From Xanthomonas theicola (lineage in GTDB: Bacteria > Pseudomonadota > Gammaproteobacteria > Xanthomonadales > Xanthomonadaceae), in assembly GCF_014236795.1 (NCBI RefSeq), contig NZ_CP049017.1:1466001-1530000 (forward strand): 64,000 nt of DNA, given 5' to 3'. The stretch's first letter is position 1. Every line of letters begins with the position of its first letter. The position numbers and the translations under genes were made by a program. The notes under the pieces are model-generated. The model saw nothing but the letters and a program-made list of their open reading frames with translations. It did not search any database and was not told the origin of the DNA. Shown here one piece after another: positions 26,871 through 36,982 of this stretch.

Positions 26871-29037
26871 CGGCGGCTCCTGGCAAGGGGGGGGAGGGCG
26901 CGCTCGCGGCGGCGAGCGCGGCGAGCACGGAGTCGGCATCGAGCAAGGCGCCGAGCAGCAGTTGCAGGTGCTCGCGGGTCGGTTTCCAGCGTAGCGGCAC
27001 CGCCTCGTCGTCGAGACGGCACGCGGCCAGCGCCTGGTCGATCCGCTCCAGCGCCGCGCGGTGGTGCGCGGAGGACGGCGTCAGGTACAGCCTGGCCAAT
27101 GCCTGCACCGCGGCGTCGACCTTGGCCGCCAGTGCGTCCGGCAGCTCGCCGTCGGCGGCGTCGCGGCGCAGTTCGATCAGGGTGCGCCCGGTTTCGTGCA
27201 CCGACAGCGCCCAGCCGAGCAGCTCGCGCAGTTCATCGTCGCCGGGCGGGGTGTGCGCGACGATCTGTTGAAACAGGTCGCGGTTGACGCTTTCCAGGCG
27301 CAGCTGCAGCCCGGGCAGCGGCGCGCGCGCGGCAAGCGTGGTCTGCCGCCGCAATTGTTCCAGCAGACGCCGGCGATGCCAGCGGGTGCCGATCACCGGC
27401 GGCACCAGCACGAACGCCACGCCCACCGCCAGCGTGCCCAGCAGCAGCGGCACCACGCTGTTGAAGGTGGCGATAGCGTTGAAGCTCGGCGTCGGCTGCA
27501 CCGCCAGGATCGAGACGAAGGCGAGATTGGTGCCGGTGGCGAGACCGAACAACGCGGGCTTGGAGGCCAGGTACAGGGTTAGCAGCAGGAACGGCGCAGT
27601 ACCGGCGACGAACAGGGCGTAGCCGTCCATCTGCGGCAGCACCAGCAACTGGCAGACTGTTCCCAGCGCGGCGCCGAACGCGAAGCCCTTGAACAGCGAG
27701 CGTGCCGCCGCCGGCGCGTTGGCGCTGGACGACAGGATCGCGCTCAGCGCCACGGCCTGGAACACCGCGGTGGCGCCGCTGATCCAGCCGGCGTGGATCC
27801 ACAGCCAGCACATCGCCGCCACCAGCAGCGCGCTGCGCAGCCCGGTCACCACCGCCGCCGCGTAGTCGTTGCCGCGCAGGAACACCGCGCTATCGCCGGT
27901 CGCCCGCGGCGTGCGCCATTGCTGCGGGGCGAGCAGCGTGGCCTCGGTGGCGACATAGTCGTGCAATTCGCCGAAGAAGCGCCGCAACAGCGATACGCCG
28001 GTGTCGAAATCCTCGTGGCGTGCGCCCGGCAGGACGTCGCGCAGCGCCGCCGCGCGGGACGCCAGCACGTCGCGGCACGCGGCCAGCCGACGCGCGGTCT
28101 CGGCGGTGCGTTCGCGGCCGCCGCGTTCGCTCAGCGCCACCTGCAGCGGCCGGTACAGGCCGATCAGCGCGTCGGCGACGTCGCCCTCGGCCCGGCTTAG
28201 CAGGCGGTTGATGTAGTGGTGCAGCGACTGGAAGCTGGTGGACACGGCCATGAAGCGCTGGTTGAGCAGGCGCAGGCGGCCGCTGCGCGCGCGCGCCTCC
28301 GGGTCCTCGAACACCACTGAACTGCGCAGGTCCTCGATGTTCACCGCGTCGCGGACGAAGCGCAGGTACGCCTGTTCGATCGCCGCACGCGGCAACTGGC
28401 CGCCGGTGGCGTCGTGGACGAAGTCCAGGAAGCCGTCGTAGGCACGGCGCACGGTGTTGCGCAGGGTCAGGCGCAGGCGACTGGGGAACACCACGTCGCT
28501 GATGATGCCGGTCACCAACAGCCCCAGCACCACTTCGGTGACGCGCGCAGTCACCAGCGCGAACACGTTTTCGGGCTGGTTCACCGCCGGCAATGCGATC
28601 AGCGCCACCGTGTAGCCGGACAGCACGAACGCATACGCCTTGAAGTTGCGGTACAACAGCGCGCCGCCGGTGCACAAGCCGATCCAGAGCGCCAGCAGCA
28701 GCACGAACAGCACCGGTTCCTGCGGGAGCAGCGCGACCATCGCCAGCGCGGCGACGCTGCCGATCAACGTGCCCAGCACACGGTAGAAGCCCTTCGCGAA
28801 CACCATGCCGGTCTGCCGGTGCATCACCACCACGACGGTGATCATCGCGGTCATCGGCGAGGACAGGTCCAGGCGCAGCGCGATCCAGCCGGCGACGTAG
28901 ATCGACAGCAGCGTGCGCAACACGAACAGCCAGGCCTGGCCTTCGCCGTGCAATGCCTCGGCCAGCAGCGTGCGCAGGCCCTGCCGCGGTGCCGCGGCGG
29001 GCGCGTTGGCGGCGACGTCGACGCCTGGCGCGCTCAT
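26854..29037 (-). CDS. FUSC-family efflux pump (AaeB / fusaric acid resistance-like)
   Basis: 727-residue inner-membrane protein with two hydrophobic blocks (about residues 35-190 and 375-520), each followed by a cytoplasmic domain, the FUSC layout. Typical segments are FVLRTLLSIYVAGWIALRLDLSSPMTAMITVVVVMH and KAYAFVLSGYTVALIALPAVNQPENVF. It would export aromatic carboxylic acids such as hydroxybenzoates or fusaric acid, driven by the proton gradient. The start overlaps the marR stop (ATGA type, 29034-29037), so translation is coupled. Plant-associated bacteria use such pumps against plant phenolics; that is inference here. Confidence 0.9.
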   Translation of the reverse strand: MSAPGVDVAANAPAAAPRQGLRTLLAEALHGEGQAWLFVLRTLLSIYVAGWIALRLDLSSPMTAMITVVVVMHRQTGMVFAKGFYRVLGTLIGSVAALAMVALLPQEPVLFVLLLALWIGLCTGGALLYRNFKAYAFVLSGYTVALIALPAVNQPENVFALVTARVTEVVLGLLVTGIISDVVFPSRLRLTLRNTVRRAYDGFLDFVHDATGGQLPRAAIEQAYLRFVRDAVNIEDLRSSVVFEDPEARARSGRLRLLNQRFMAVSTSFQSLHHYINRLLSRAEGDVADALIGLYRPLQVALSERGGRERTAETARRLAACRDVLASRAAALRDVLPGARHEDFDTGVSLLRRFFGELHDYVATEATLLAPQQWRTPRATGDSAVFLRGNDYAAAVVTGLRSALLVAAMCWLWIHAGWISGATAVFQAVALSAILSSSANAPAAARSLFKGFAFGAALGTVCQLLVLPQMDGYALFVAGTAPFLLLTLYLASKPALFGLATGTNLAFVSILAVQPTPSFNAIATFNSVVPLLLGTLAVGVAFVLVPPVIGTRWHRRRLLEQLRRQTTLAARAPLPGLQLRLESVNRDLFQQIVAHTPPGDDELRELLGWALSVHETGRTLIELRRDAADGELPDALAAKVDAAVQALARLYLTPSSAHHRAALERIDQALAACRLDDEAVPLRWKPTREHLQLLLGALLDADSVLAALAAASAPSPPLPGAADAAAR

Positions 29038-29492
29038 GTCTCGCCTTCCACGCTGCGCAGCAATTTCTTCAGCAACGCTTCGAGCTGCGCCAGTTCCGCC
29101 TGGTCCAGGTGCCGCGCATAGCCGCCGAGCTGCGCGGACACCGTCGGCATGAACGCCTCGATCAGGCGTTCGCCCTCGGTGGTCAGGCGCAGCAGCATGC
29201 GCCGGTCTTCGGCGCTGGGTGCGCGCCGGATCAGGCCCTTGTCGACTAGATGGCTGGTCAGGCGGGTGATATTGGCCGATTTCTCGCTGGCCGCGTCGCT
29301 CAGCTGCGACGGATTCAAGGTCGCGTCGGGGCTGGCGTCGATCATCATCAGCACGTTGTATTCGGAGTAGTTCAGGCCGTAGGCGCGCAGCATGTCGTTG
29401 CCCTGGTCCAGGATCAGCTTGTGCAACAGCTTGATCAGGCGCACGACCGTCGCCGCATCGCGCGGGAAGCCCGGATGCCTGTGGCCGGTCAC
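29034..29492 (-). CDS. MarR-family transcriptional regulator
   Basis: 152 residues with the winged helix-turn-helix of MarR: LNYSEYNVLMMIDASPDATLNPSQLSDAASEKSANITRLTSHLVDKGLIRRAPSAEDRRMLLRLT, the last part being the wing with the conserved DRR. It is the first gene of the efflux operon, and probably represses it until an aromatic ligand binds. The start is GTG at 29492; no in-frame ATG exists before an upstream stop, although an ATA or longer start cannot be excluded. The strongly A/T-rich stretch 50 bases upstream is its likely promoter and operator. Confidence 0.9.
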   Translation of the reverse strand: MTGHRHPGFPRDAATVVRLIKLLHKLILDQGNDMLRAYGLNYSEYNVLMMIDASPDATLNPSQLSDAASEKSANITRLTSHLVDKGLIRRAPSAEDRRMLLRLTTEGERLIEAFMPTVSAQLGGYARHLDQAELAQLEALLKKLLRSVEGET

Positions 29493-29542
29493 GTCCAGGC
29501 GCTGTTCGGTGGCATCGAAGCGGCTTATGGCTGGCGGGTCAT

Positions 29543-29580
29543 TTTATACATATACATATATTACATATGTGTAGTAATTG
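29543..29580 (-). promoter_or_regulatory. AT-rich promoter/operator of the marR efflux operon
   Basis: In an otherwise 65-70 percent GC window, 29541-29590 is almost all A/T, with TATACATATACATATATT and the 8-bp palindrome ACATATGT (29563-29570). MarR proteins bind A/T-rich palindromes over their own promoters, so autoregulation is likely. The exact -10 and -35 boxes cannot be chosen because several TATA-like hexamers overlap. Confidence 0.55.
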
Positions 29581-29601
29581 GGTAATAACGGTAGTTAAAT
29601 G

Positions 29602-29622
29602 ACCCCCGGCAAAGCCGGGGGC
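29602..29622. repeat. Solo IS200-type terminal hairpin
   Basis: ACCCCCGGC-AAA-GCCGGGGGC, the reverse orientation of the terminal hairpin of the IS200 copy at 24978-25625. No transposase attached. From here to 29907 I see nothing that can be supported as a gene. Confidence 0.55.
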
Positions 29623-29907
29623 TTACCTCACTGAGTTAAATGCAGGCGGCAAGACGTCATGCCTGATGCCGAATGGCCCCTGGCCCCTGGCCAGGATGCG
29701 GGAACGAAAAACCGCGGCGGCCGCATACCGCCAAGCTATGGGCGCGGCAGAGCAGCCGTACCGTCAGGACGCTCGCCCGCTGGGCCGCTGTTGCGCGCGG
29801 CGCGGCGCGTCGTTGATCGGGTGTGGGCATCTCTAATGTCCACATTCCTCACTTGCCGGCCACGCGCGCAAGGGCGGCGCGATCCACTCGGGAACGAATG
29901 ACCCGCT

Positions 29908-30387
29908 TCAGCGCAACACGCCGTCCAGGCCAGGTGCCGGGGTGAGCAGGTTGCGCGTGTCGATTTCGAAATGGCGCTGCTTCTTGTTGTCTTCCGGCGT
30001 CGCATCGATGCTGCCCTTGAGCGTGTACTCAAGACTGCGGTGCCCGGCCAGCGCATCGGCCACGGCGATGCGGGCGGCCGAACTCGGACGCAGCGCGACA
30101 CTCACCACATCTGCCGCTTCCGGTCCGATCGAGATCCCAGGCGCGAGCTGCAAGACACCGGCGGCCTCGCCGCCCGCGTCCAGGTCCAGGCGCACGCCCT
30201 CGTAGCGCATCGGGATACTGCTGTAGTTCTGCAGGCGCAGGTCCACCTTCCAACTGCCGTCCATGTTCACGGTGAGTTGCTGCACCCTGGCGGCGGGGTC
30301 GGACACGCGCCGCACCATGCCGTCGCCGCAGGCGGCCAGCAGCGCAGTGCAGAACACGAGCAAGCCGAAGCGAAGCCGCTGACGCAT
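29908..30387 (-). CDS. LEA type 2-like lipoprotein
   Basis: 159-residue lipoprotein: the signal peptide MRQRLRFGLLVFCTALLAAC ends in the lipobox LLAAC. The mature part (VQQLTVNMDGSWKVDLRLQNYSSIPMRYEGVRLDLDAGGEAAGVL) has the beta-sandwich pattern of LEA14/WHy-domain proteins, which in bacteria are small envelope lipoproteins of unknown job. The lipoprotein is well supported; the domain assignment is moderate. Confidence 0.8.
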   Translation of the reverse strand: MRQRLRFGLLVFCTALLAACGDGMVRRVSDPAARVQQLTVNMDGSWKVDLRLQNYSSIPMRYEGVRLDLDAGGEAAGVLQLAPGISIGPEAADVVSVALRPSSAARIAVADALAGHRSLEYTLKGSIDATPEDNKKQRHFEIDTRNLLTPAPGLDGVLR

Positions 30388-30484
30388 GATCGGATTCCAG
30401 AACGGGAAGATCGGCGAAGAATACTACGGCGCCATCGGGCCGAGCTTGGTCAGCTCCAGCCAAAGCCCCCAAGCCCCAGACTAA

Positions 30485-30990
30485 GAACCTGCCCGTAAAT
30501 AGTGAACTATTGCTCTGAGCCGCCCAGCACGCGGCGAGGCAGTGAAAGCATGGCAACAGGTAAACGCGTGGACGCGTGGGTGGTAACGGATGACCTCTGG
30601 GCTCGGGCCGAACCGTTGATTCCCGTACGCGAGCGCCCAGCGACGACGGAGTACCGGCGCCGAGCTGGCGCTGGGCGACCGCCCAAGCCAGCTCGGCTGG
30701 TGTTTGAAGCGGTGGTATATATCCTGCGCACCGGATGCCAGGGGTGCGCGCTGGACGACGAGACCGCCTGGCGCGCCGCCAACCCCGCTCTGGGCCTCTT
30801 CCGCAGCCGCGATGACTTGACCAAGCAGATGCGCCAGGCCGGGCGTGCGCTGGCGCGACGGTATCCAGCCCAGCGACCGCATCGTCGTGCGCGGCGAGCA
30901 CTGGGACAACAGTGAGCATCCAGAACATCGCCTACCGCAACCGGGAGCTGCTGATCTACCTCAAGCGCAACCCGATCGCCAACACATGAC
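30485..30990 (+). mobile_element. IS5-family 5' fragment fused to unassigned sequence
   Basis: Begins with an IS5 end, TAA then GAACCTGCCCGTAAATAG at 30485, and a transposase start at 30550 (MATGKRVDAWVVTDDLWARAEPLIPVRERPA...GRPPKPARLVFEAVVYILRTGCQ). After about 66 codons (30747) similarity ends and other sequence follows, including a frame VSIQNIAYRNRELLIYLKRNP with a stop at 30988. I cannot name the second part. No intact gene is present between 30990 and 31264. Confidence 0.6.
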
Positions 30991-31264
30991 CCCGCGCGCG
31001 GATGGACAGTGCGGGCCGCGTGCGGGCGTCGAATACCGGCTGCCGCCAGTCCATGCCGAACTGGCGGAAAACATCGGCACCGCCCCGCGTCTGGGGCGCC
31101 GCTGGACAGGGAGACCCTGGCCCGGCACCGGCCCCGGCCCCGCCCGGGCGATCCTGGCGGGGACTGTTCTTTCGGGGGGAGGGGGGGCTCTGCATATCTC
31201 AATGCCAACGAGAAGAGAAGGCATTCTGCGTAACGGGCACTATACGGGCACAAATGCCAGACCA

Positions 31265-31300
31265 TAAAAAAAATAAGGGCCCGCATCTCCGCAAGCCCTT
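31265..31300 (-). terminator. Intrinsic terminator of tRNA-Phe
   Basis: On the minus strand AAGGGC (31300-31295) pairs with GCCCTT (31280-31275) and is followed by ATTTATTTTTTTT, a textbook intrinsic terminator eight bases past the tRNA 3' end. Confidence 0.85.
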
Positions 31301-31308
31301 GATTTATA

Positions 31309-31384
31309 TGGTGGCCGAGGACGGAATCGAACCGCCGACACGGGGATTTTCAATCCCCTGCTCTACCAACTGAGCTACTCGGCC
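31309..31384 (-). tRNA. tRNA-Phe (anticodon GAA)
   Basis: 76 bases ending in encoded CCA. Acceptor stem GGCCGAG/CTCGGCC, D-arm AGCTCAGTTGGTAGAGC, anticodon arm GGGGATTGAAAATCCCC with anticodon GAA, T-arm GGCGGTTCGATTCCGTC. An intrinsic terminator follows. The surrounding fragments of IS elements and a helicase gene suggest this tRNA has been an integration hotspot. Confidence 0.97.
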
Positions 31385-31659
31385 ACTGCGCAACACGGCA
31401 GGACCGGTGCGGGGACGCGCATCATAGCGATGCCATCGGGATTGGGCAAGGCTTGCCGGGCGGCAGTGGCCTGCGGCGGCGAAGAAACACGAGCTGCGCG
31501 AAGCGCCGCGCTGCAGTTGGGCGGGCTGCGTAGTCTGGGTGTCGGCAACAGTGCAGGCAACGCCTGGAACCGCGCCTTGAGGCGCATACATGGCGCGCCC
31601 CGGGCCGGCTTGCGGCTGGCGACGCAACCCGCTGCTGAGAAGCCGCAGACCAAGGGGCC

Positions 31660-31681
31660 GGGGGGGGGGGGGGGGGGGGGG
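31660..31681. repeat. Homopolymer run of 22 G
   Basis: Twenty-two consecutive G, preceded by GGGGCC. No supported gene contains it; it lies between tRNA-Phe and the IS1595 fragment. 31385-31659 also holds no gene I can support. The run could be a slippage hotspot, a G-quadruplex, or a sequencing/assembly artefact. Confidence 0.9.
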
Positions 31682-31783
31682 ACTGCGGCTTGGCCTTAGA
31701 TGTTCCTGATTCCCCACCAGTCGCATCCCTTGATCCAGGCGTCTGCAAAGCTGCATCTGTCTGATCCACAACAGGCCGGGGCC

Positions 31784-32074
31784 ATGGGGAGGAAAAAGCA
31801 CCTGATCCGGTTCCAGGCCGGCCTGAGTCTGCCGGCGTTTCTGGAGCGCTACGGCCAGCAGGCGCCATGCCGACAGGCATTGTTCGCGCAACGATGGCCC
31901 CAGGGGTTGGTCTGCCCTGCCTGCGGGCATCGCCGTCATGGCCACCGGCATGGCCGCGATGTGTTCCAGCGCCATCGCGGCAAGCACCCGACTTCGCTCC
32001 CCCCTGGCACGGTACTGGCCGAGGCCAAACTGCCGCTGCGGACCTGGTTCTTGGCCATGTCCCTGGGCGTCCAG
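31784..32074 (+). pseudogene. IS1595-family transposase, N-terminal fragment
   Basis: Encodes MGRKKHLIRFQAGLSLPAFLERYG, then the zinc-ribbon region (WPQGLVCPACGHRRHGHRHGRDVFQRHRGKHPTSLPPGTVLAEAKLPLRTWFLAMSLGVQ), the start of an IS1595 (ISXo2-like) transposase. Two of the usual zinc Cys are lost (QRHRGKH for CxxC). The frame ends abruptly at 32074, where a helicase fragment on the other strand begins; the catalytic domain is missing. Confidence 0.7.
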
Positions 32075-32643
<569 letters not shown>

Positions 32644-32763
32644 GACGCCGTGCAGCTGGCTCGCTCGAATCCTGTCTTCGTACGAATACATGAACTACCT
32701 CCGGGTAGTCCAACTTTTTGTCCGCATTCCCCGTTTCTCATCGATTCGCCGGCAACGGAACCG

Positions 32764-32836
32764 TGCAGGAGTGGCTTCAGGCGCGACCGGGCCTTACTGG
32801 TATTGCTGAAGCCCGGTCGCGCCTGAAGCTCCTACA
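32764..32836. repeat. REP-like inverted repeat
   Basis: GCAGGAGTGGCTTCAGGCGCGACCGGGC and, inverted, GCCCGGTCGCGCCTGAAG-CTCCTAC, a long stem with a short A/T loop. Extragenic palindromes of this GGAG...GGCTTCAG...CGCGAC type are dispersed in Xanthomonas and Stenotrophomonas chromosomes. Confidence 0.75.
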
Positions 32837-32949
32837 AAATTCGCGGCGACCGGGCGGAGGTGTGTCGAGCAGCCACAGTGGATCACGCGGTGCAGCGAGG
32901 TCGCGATGGGGCGCCGCAGGCGCAGACGGCAGCGACCGCGCAGGCCGGT

Positions 32950-33300
32950 TCAGTCGTCGTCGGGCAGCACCGTGTAGCCAGGCGCCTGGGCCGGCGCACC
33001 GGCGGCGGCGATGGCCGCCCCGTTCAGGCCCATGTCCCAGGCCAGCCCTGCCCAGACCGGGTCGGCGATGCGGCTCCCCGGCGCCGCGTGCCCGCGCGCG
33101 GCGAGCATCCGCCGCAGTTCGTCCTGCGCCGCGGCTTCCAGCTGCCGCAGCGCGCGGCCCGGCTGGCGCCGCGCGGCGATCGCGGCGACGGCGTCCCCCA
33201 TGCCGGGTGCGCCATCGAGCGCCGCGGTCAGGTCGTCGCAAGGCATGGCCGCGACTCGGGGCGCAGACGGGTGCAAAGGCATCGTCGCGTGGAAAGGCAT
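32950..33300 (-). CDS. Hypothetical protein, 116 residues
   Basis: A frame MPFHATMPLHPSAPRVAAMPCDDLTAALDG...GYTVLPDDD. The middle (DAVAAIAARRQPGRALRQLEAAAQDELRRMLAARG) looks helical and protein-like and the C-terminus is acidic. No family recognised, no clear ribosome binding site, and the true start may be the Met at 33246. It lies on the same strand downstream of the chemotaxis receptor. Confidence 0.4.
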   Translation of the reverse strand: MPFHATMPLHPSAPRVAAMPCDDLTAALDGAPGMGDAVAAIAARRQPGRALRQLEAAAQDELRRMLAARGHAAPGSRIADPVWAGLAWDMGLNGAAIAAAGAPAQAPGYTVLPDDD

Positions 33301-33399
33301 CGGCTCGGCCGGGGGTAGGGCAGGCGTGACAAGCCCCGGCCGGGACCGGGGACTGGCGCGGTAGGGAGCACGGCGTGCATCCGGACAGTGGGGGATGGA

Positions 33400-34590
33400 T
33401 CAGAACAGTTCGACGGTGCCGGCACCCATGCTCTGCTGCGCCACCGGCTTGTGCGGCGGACGCTCCCACTCCACGCGCATCTCGCGCAGGCGGCTGCCGA
33501 CGCGCTGCAGGGCCTCGACCAGCTCGCTGTCGAACACGCCGCCATTGCGATGCAGCAGTTCCTGCAGCGCCACCGCCTCGCGGTTGATCGCGGTCAGGCG
33601 GTCCAGGTGGGTGTGCACCCCGCCCAGGGCCTGGGTGGCGATGTCCTCGAACTGCAGGGCGCGCACCGCTTCGGCGACGCTGCTGTCGATGGCACGGCCG
33701 CATTCGGAGATCTCGCGCATGCCGTCGCCCAGCGAATTGTTGATCGCCGCCACGTTGTCCAGCATCGATGCGGCCTCGGCGCGCGCCTCGCGGGAGCGGT
33801 CCATGTCGCGCGAAGCCATGTGCGAGACCGTCTCGCGGACCTTGGCGATGGCGTCCTTGGAACTATGCGCCAGCTTGCGGATCTGCTCGTTGAAGGTGGT
33901 CGAGCGCTCGGACAGGTTGCGCACCTCGTCGGCGACCACCGCGAAGCCGCGGCCCGCCTCGCCGGCACGCGCCGCTTCGATCGCCGCGTTCAGCGCCAGC
34001 AGATTGGTCTGGTCGGCGATCGACTTGACGTCCTCCAGCAGCGCGAAGATGCCGTCCAGGTGCTGGGACATGTCGTCGATGTAGTGCACCGTGGCGCTGC
34101 TCTGGCCGCTGACCTGCTCCAGCGCCTCGACCAGTTGCTCCATGCGTTGGCTGGCATGCTGGGCGAAGCGCGCCACGTCCACCCCGGCACCGCCGTCGTC
34201 GCCGGCGCGGTCCACGATCCGGGCCAGCGCCACGCTCTGCTGCCGCGACTTGCGGTTCATCGCCTCGAAGCTGCCGCCCAAGCCGCTGACCGCCTGGCGG
34301 ATCAGCTCGCGGGCGCGTTCGATCTCGCTGCGCGAGCCGTCGATCTCGTTGCCGACGAAGTTGCGCAGCTCGGACAGCAGCTGATCCTGCTCGCGCATGA
34401 TCTTGGACTGCTCCGGCGAGCGCCGGCTCTGGCTGTATGCCGTCCAGGCGGCGAAGCCCAGCCAACTCAACGTCATCGTGGTGAGGATGGCCCAACGGAC
34501 CGGAGCCGGCCAGTCGAAACCGGCAGCGATGGGGAACAGCAGCGTCAGGGCGAGCGGGGCGGCCAGACGGATCAGGAGGCGTGAGTACAT
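33400..34590 (-). CDS. Methyl-accepting chemotaxis protein
   Basis: 396 residues. Two membrane helices at the N-terminus ([21 protein letters not shown] and [20 protein letters not shown]) with almost no periplasmic loop, then a long cytoplasmic coiled coil containing the signalling hairpin tip [43 protein letters not shown]. There is no periplasmic sensor domain and no HAMP domain that I can recognise, so it would sense an internal or membrane cue through CheA/CheW. The C-terminus lacks a CheR-binding pentapeptide. The start at 34590 (MYSRLL) has CCGAGAACGTCC before it; a GTG 21 bases upstream is an alternative. Confidence 0.9.
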   Translation of the reverse strand: MYSRLLIRLAAPLALTLLFPIAAGFDWPAPVRWAILTTMTLSWLGFAAWTAYSQSRRSPEQSKIMREQDQLLSELRNFVGNEIDGSRSEIERARELIRQAVSGLGGSFEAMNRKSRQQSVALARIVDRAGDDGGAGVDVARFAQHASQRMEQLVEALEQVSGQSSATVHYIDDMSQHLDGIFALLEDVKSIADQTNLLALNAAIEAARAGEAGRGFAVVADEVRNLSERSTTFNEQIRKLAHSSKDAIAKVRETVSHMASRDMDRSREARAEAASMLDNVAAINNSLGDGMREISECGRAIDSSVAEAVRALQFEDIATQALGGVHTHLDRLTAINREAVALQELLHRNGGVFDSELVEALQRVGSRLREMRVEWERPPHKPVAQQSMGAGTVELF

Positions 34591-34719
34591 GGACGTTCTC
34601 GGCAGATTCACGATTGCTGTATCGGCCGTCCCCCCTCGGTCTTTAGGCGCAGCTTGGCCCGATCGCGGCCATGCGGGCCAGACCCGCCCCGCAGGCGCGC
34701 CGACGCCGGGGCCGCGCGT

Positions 34720-35334
34720 TCAGCGCAGCGCGCGGTCCACCGCCTCGAGCATGCGCCGCTTGGCCAGCAGGAAATCCCACAGGCTGCCGCCCATCTGCCG
34801 CCACAGCACCGCCGAGCGCACCGCTGCCAGCAGCAGCGCGCGGATCTCCGCGACCACCCCGGCCTGACCCAGGTAGTGTGGGTTGCCCTGCACCATGACC
34901 CGCGGGCGCAGATGGCTGATGGTGTCGGCATACAGCTGGCCGAGCGCGCCGATCACCTCCGGGTGCGCGCTGTCGGCGTGTTCCTCCAGCACCGGCACGA
35001 TCCGCGCGATGCCTGCGCTGACCTTGGCGCTGGTCTCGGTGTCGCGCACGAAACGCCGCTCCAGCTGCACGACCGCCAGCGCCAGCCGCGGCAGCATCTC
35101 GTCCTGGCCCTGGTTGCGGAAATAGTTGTGCAGCAGGCGCAGCCCCGGCGCGACCTCGCCGGCCCGGCCGTACACCGCCTCCGGGGTGTCGGCGTCGGTG
35201 CGGAACACGCTGTCGAGCAGGATCCGCACCAGCGATGCCTCCGACTGCCCGGTCTCGGCGATGCGGCGCACCTGCTGCAGGGCCTGGGCGACGCCGGCCA
35301 GCGCCAGCACGCGCGCGTCCATGGAATCGGTCAT
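34720..35334 (-). CDS. hflD: High frequency lysogenization protein HflD homolog
   Basis: 204-residue all-helical protein. In E. coli HflD influences lambda lysogeny by binding CII; its chromosomal role is unclear. Family features: an internal [16 protein letters not shown] region, LHNYFRNQG near residue 90, [22 protein letters not shown] near 140-160, and [29 protein letters not shown] at the end. It overlaps the mnmA stop by four bases (ATGA), the usual mnmA-hflD arrangement in gammaproteobacteria, which strongly supports the name. Confidence 0.92.
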   Translation of the reverse strand: MTDSMDARVLALAGVAQALQQVRRIAETGQSEASLVRILLDSVFRTDADTPEAVYGRAGEVAPGLRLLHNYFRNQGQDEMLPRLALAVVQLERRFVRDTETSAKVSAGIARIVPVLEEHADSAHPEVIGALGQLYADTISHLRPRVMVQGNPHYLGQAGVVAEIRALLLAAVRSAVLWRQMGGSLWDFLLAKRRMLEAVDRALR

Positions 35335-36527
35335 CGGGTGGTTTCCTCAAGTGAAGCGGGGTGCTGACGCTGCGCCAGGCGGCGTTCCAGCGCGGCGTCG
35401 GTGGTGGCGATCACGGCGCCGCCCAGGCATTCGTCGCCTTGGTACAGCACCAGCGACTGGCCGGGGGTGACGGCGCGCTGCGGGCGCGCGAAACGCACCG
35501 CCAGCGTGCCGTCGTCGCCGACCTCGACCGTGCACGGTTCGTCGGCCTGGCGGTAGCGGGTCTGCGCGGTGCAGTCGAAGCACCGCGCCGGCGCCGACCC
35601 GGCGATCCAGTGCGCGGCTTCGGACTGCAATCGTGTGGACATCAGATGGGGGCTGTCGCGGTCCTGGTCCACGTACAGCACGTTGCGCGCCACGTCCTTG
35701 CCGACCACGTACCACGGCGCCGCCGCGCGGCCGCGCATGCCGCCGATGTTCAGGCCCTCGCGCTGGCCCAGGGTGAAGTAGAACACCCCCGGATGTTCGG
35801 CCACGACCTGCTCGCGCGGGTCGCGGATCTGGCCGCGCCGCGCCGGCAGGTAGCGGCCGAGGAATTCGCGGAAGTCGCGCTCGCCGATGAAGCAGATGCC
35901 GGTGGAGTCCTTCTTCGCGTGGGTGGGCAGGCCGGCCTCGCGGGCGATGCGCCGCACCTGCTCCTTGGGCAGCTCGCCGACCGGGAACAGGGTCGCGGCC
36001 AGCTGCGACTGGCCCAACTGGTGCAGGAAATAGCTCTGGTCCTTGTTGCGGTCCACCCCGCGCAACAGCCGCCAGCGAGCCTCGGCGAACGCCACCCGTG
36101 CGTAGTGGCCGGTGGCGATGTGCTCGGCGTCGAGTTCGCGCGCCGCATCCAGGAAATGCTTGAACTTGACCTCGCGGTTGCACAGCACGTCCGGGTTCGG
36201 GGTGCGCCCGGCCGCGTACTCGGCCAGGAAGTGGGCGAACACGCCTTGCCAGTATTCCTGCGAGAAATCGCGGAAGTGAAATGGCATGCCGAGCAGGCCG
36301 CAGACCGCCACCGCGTCGCGGCGGTCGTCCTCGGCGCGGCAGCCGGTCGCTTTCGGCTTCCTGCCTTCAGCGACACTCGCGCTGTCCTGCGCATCGCCGC
36401 TGCCGTCGTCCGTCCAGTTCTGCATGAACAGGCCGGCGACCGCTGCACCCTGCCGCACCAGCTGCCAGGCCGCCACCGACGAATCGACGCCACCGGAGAC
36501 GCCGACCATGATCCGTGCGCCGCTCAT
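35331..36527 (-). CDS. mnmA: tRNA-specific 2-thiouridylase MnmA
   Basis: Cytoplasmic enzyme that thiolates U34 of the Lys, Glu and Gln tRNAs. 398 residues. Seen: the ATP PP-loop [13 protein letters not shown] at residues 8-20, the first catalytic Cys in [12 protein letters not shown] near 116, the second in [11 protein letters not shown] near 212, and the C-terminal beta-barrel ([16 protein letters not shown]). A short insert ([20 protein letters not shown] near residue 45) is slightly longer than in E. coli. It overlaps the Nudix gene by four bases upstream and hflD by four downstream, so translation is coupled. Confidence 0.96.
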   Translation of the reverse strand: MSGARIMVGVSGGVDSSVAAWQLVRQGAAVAGLFMQNWTDDGSGDAQDSASVAEGRKPKATGCRAEDDRRDAVAVCGLLGMPFHFRDFSQEYWQGVFAHFLAEYAAGRTPNPDVLCNREVKFKHFLDAARELDAEHIATGHYARVAFAEARWRLLRGVDRNKDQSYFLHQLGQSQLAATLFPVGELPKEQVRRIAREAGLPTHAKKDSTGICFIGERDFREFLGRYLPARRGQIRDPREQVVAEHPGVFYFTLGQREGLNIGGMRGRAAAPWYVVGKDVARNVLYVDQDRDSPHLMSTRLQSEAAHWIAGSAPARCFDCTAQTRYRQADEPCTVEVGDDGTLAVRFARPQRAVTPGQSLVLYQGDECLGGAVIATTDAALERRLAQRQHPASLEETTR

Positions 36528-36982
36528 GCCAGTTGCCGCAGCAGGTCCAGCGGATAGCGCCGGCCGCCAAGGAAATCGGCGACCACCTGCCAGACCAGCG
36601 GGCTGCGCCAGCGCGCCGCTGCCGTCTCCAGCTCGGCTGGCGTCATCCACAGTGCGCGCACGATGCCGTCGTCCAGCGGCCGTTGCGGATCGTGCGCCAC
36701 CGGCTCGGCGGCGAAGGCGAAGCGCAGGTAGTGGCGGCCGTTGTCGGCCTTCCACTGGTAGGCGCCGATGAACGCGGTCAGCCGCACCTGCCAGCCGGTT
36801 TCCTCCAGCGTCTCGCGCAGCGCCGCCTGCAGCAGGCTCTCGTCCGGCTCCAGGTGCCCGGCCGGCTGGTTCAGCACCAGCGCGCCGGCGATGGATTCCT
36901 CGACCTGCAGCAGGCGTCCGTCGTGCACCACCACCGTGGCCACGGTCACGTCCGGTTGCCAGGGGCCGGGAGCCGGCGCCAT
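36524..36982 (-). CDS. Nudix hydrolase, NudJ-like
   Basis: 152 residues. The Nudix box is complete: [23 protein letters not shown] (Gx5Ex7REuxEExGu) at about residues 42-64. Position directly ahead of mnmA is typical of NudJ (phosphatase toward HMP-pyrophosphate and nucleoside di/triphosphates), but the substrate cannot be told from sequence. It starts at 36982, sharing one base with the stop codon of the preceding gene, and overlaps mnmA by four bases. Confidence 0.9.
   Translation of the reverse strand: MAPAPGPWQPDVTVATVVVHDGRLLQVEESIAGALVLNQPAGHLEPDESLLQAALRETLEETGWQVRLTAFIGAYQWKADNGRHYLRFAFAAEPVAHDPQRPLDDGIVRALWMTPAELETAAARWRSPLVWQVVADFLGGRRYPLDLLRQLA

Noticed and set aside
31385..31659. 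A gene between tRNA-Phe and the G22 run
   Set aside because: Frames on both strands are Ala/Arg/Gly-rich without motif, start context or ribosome binding site.
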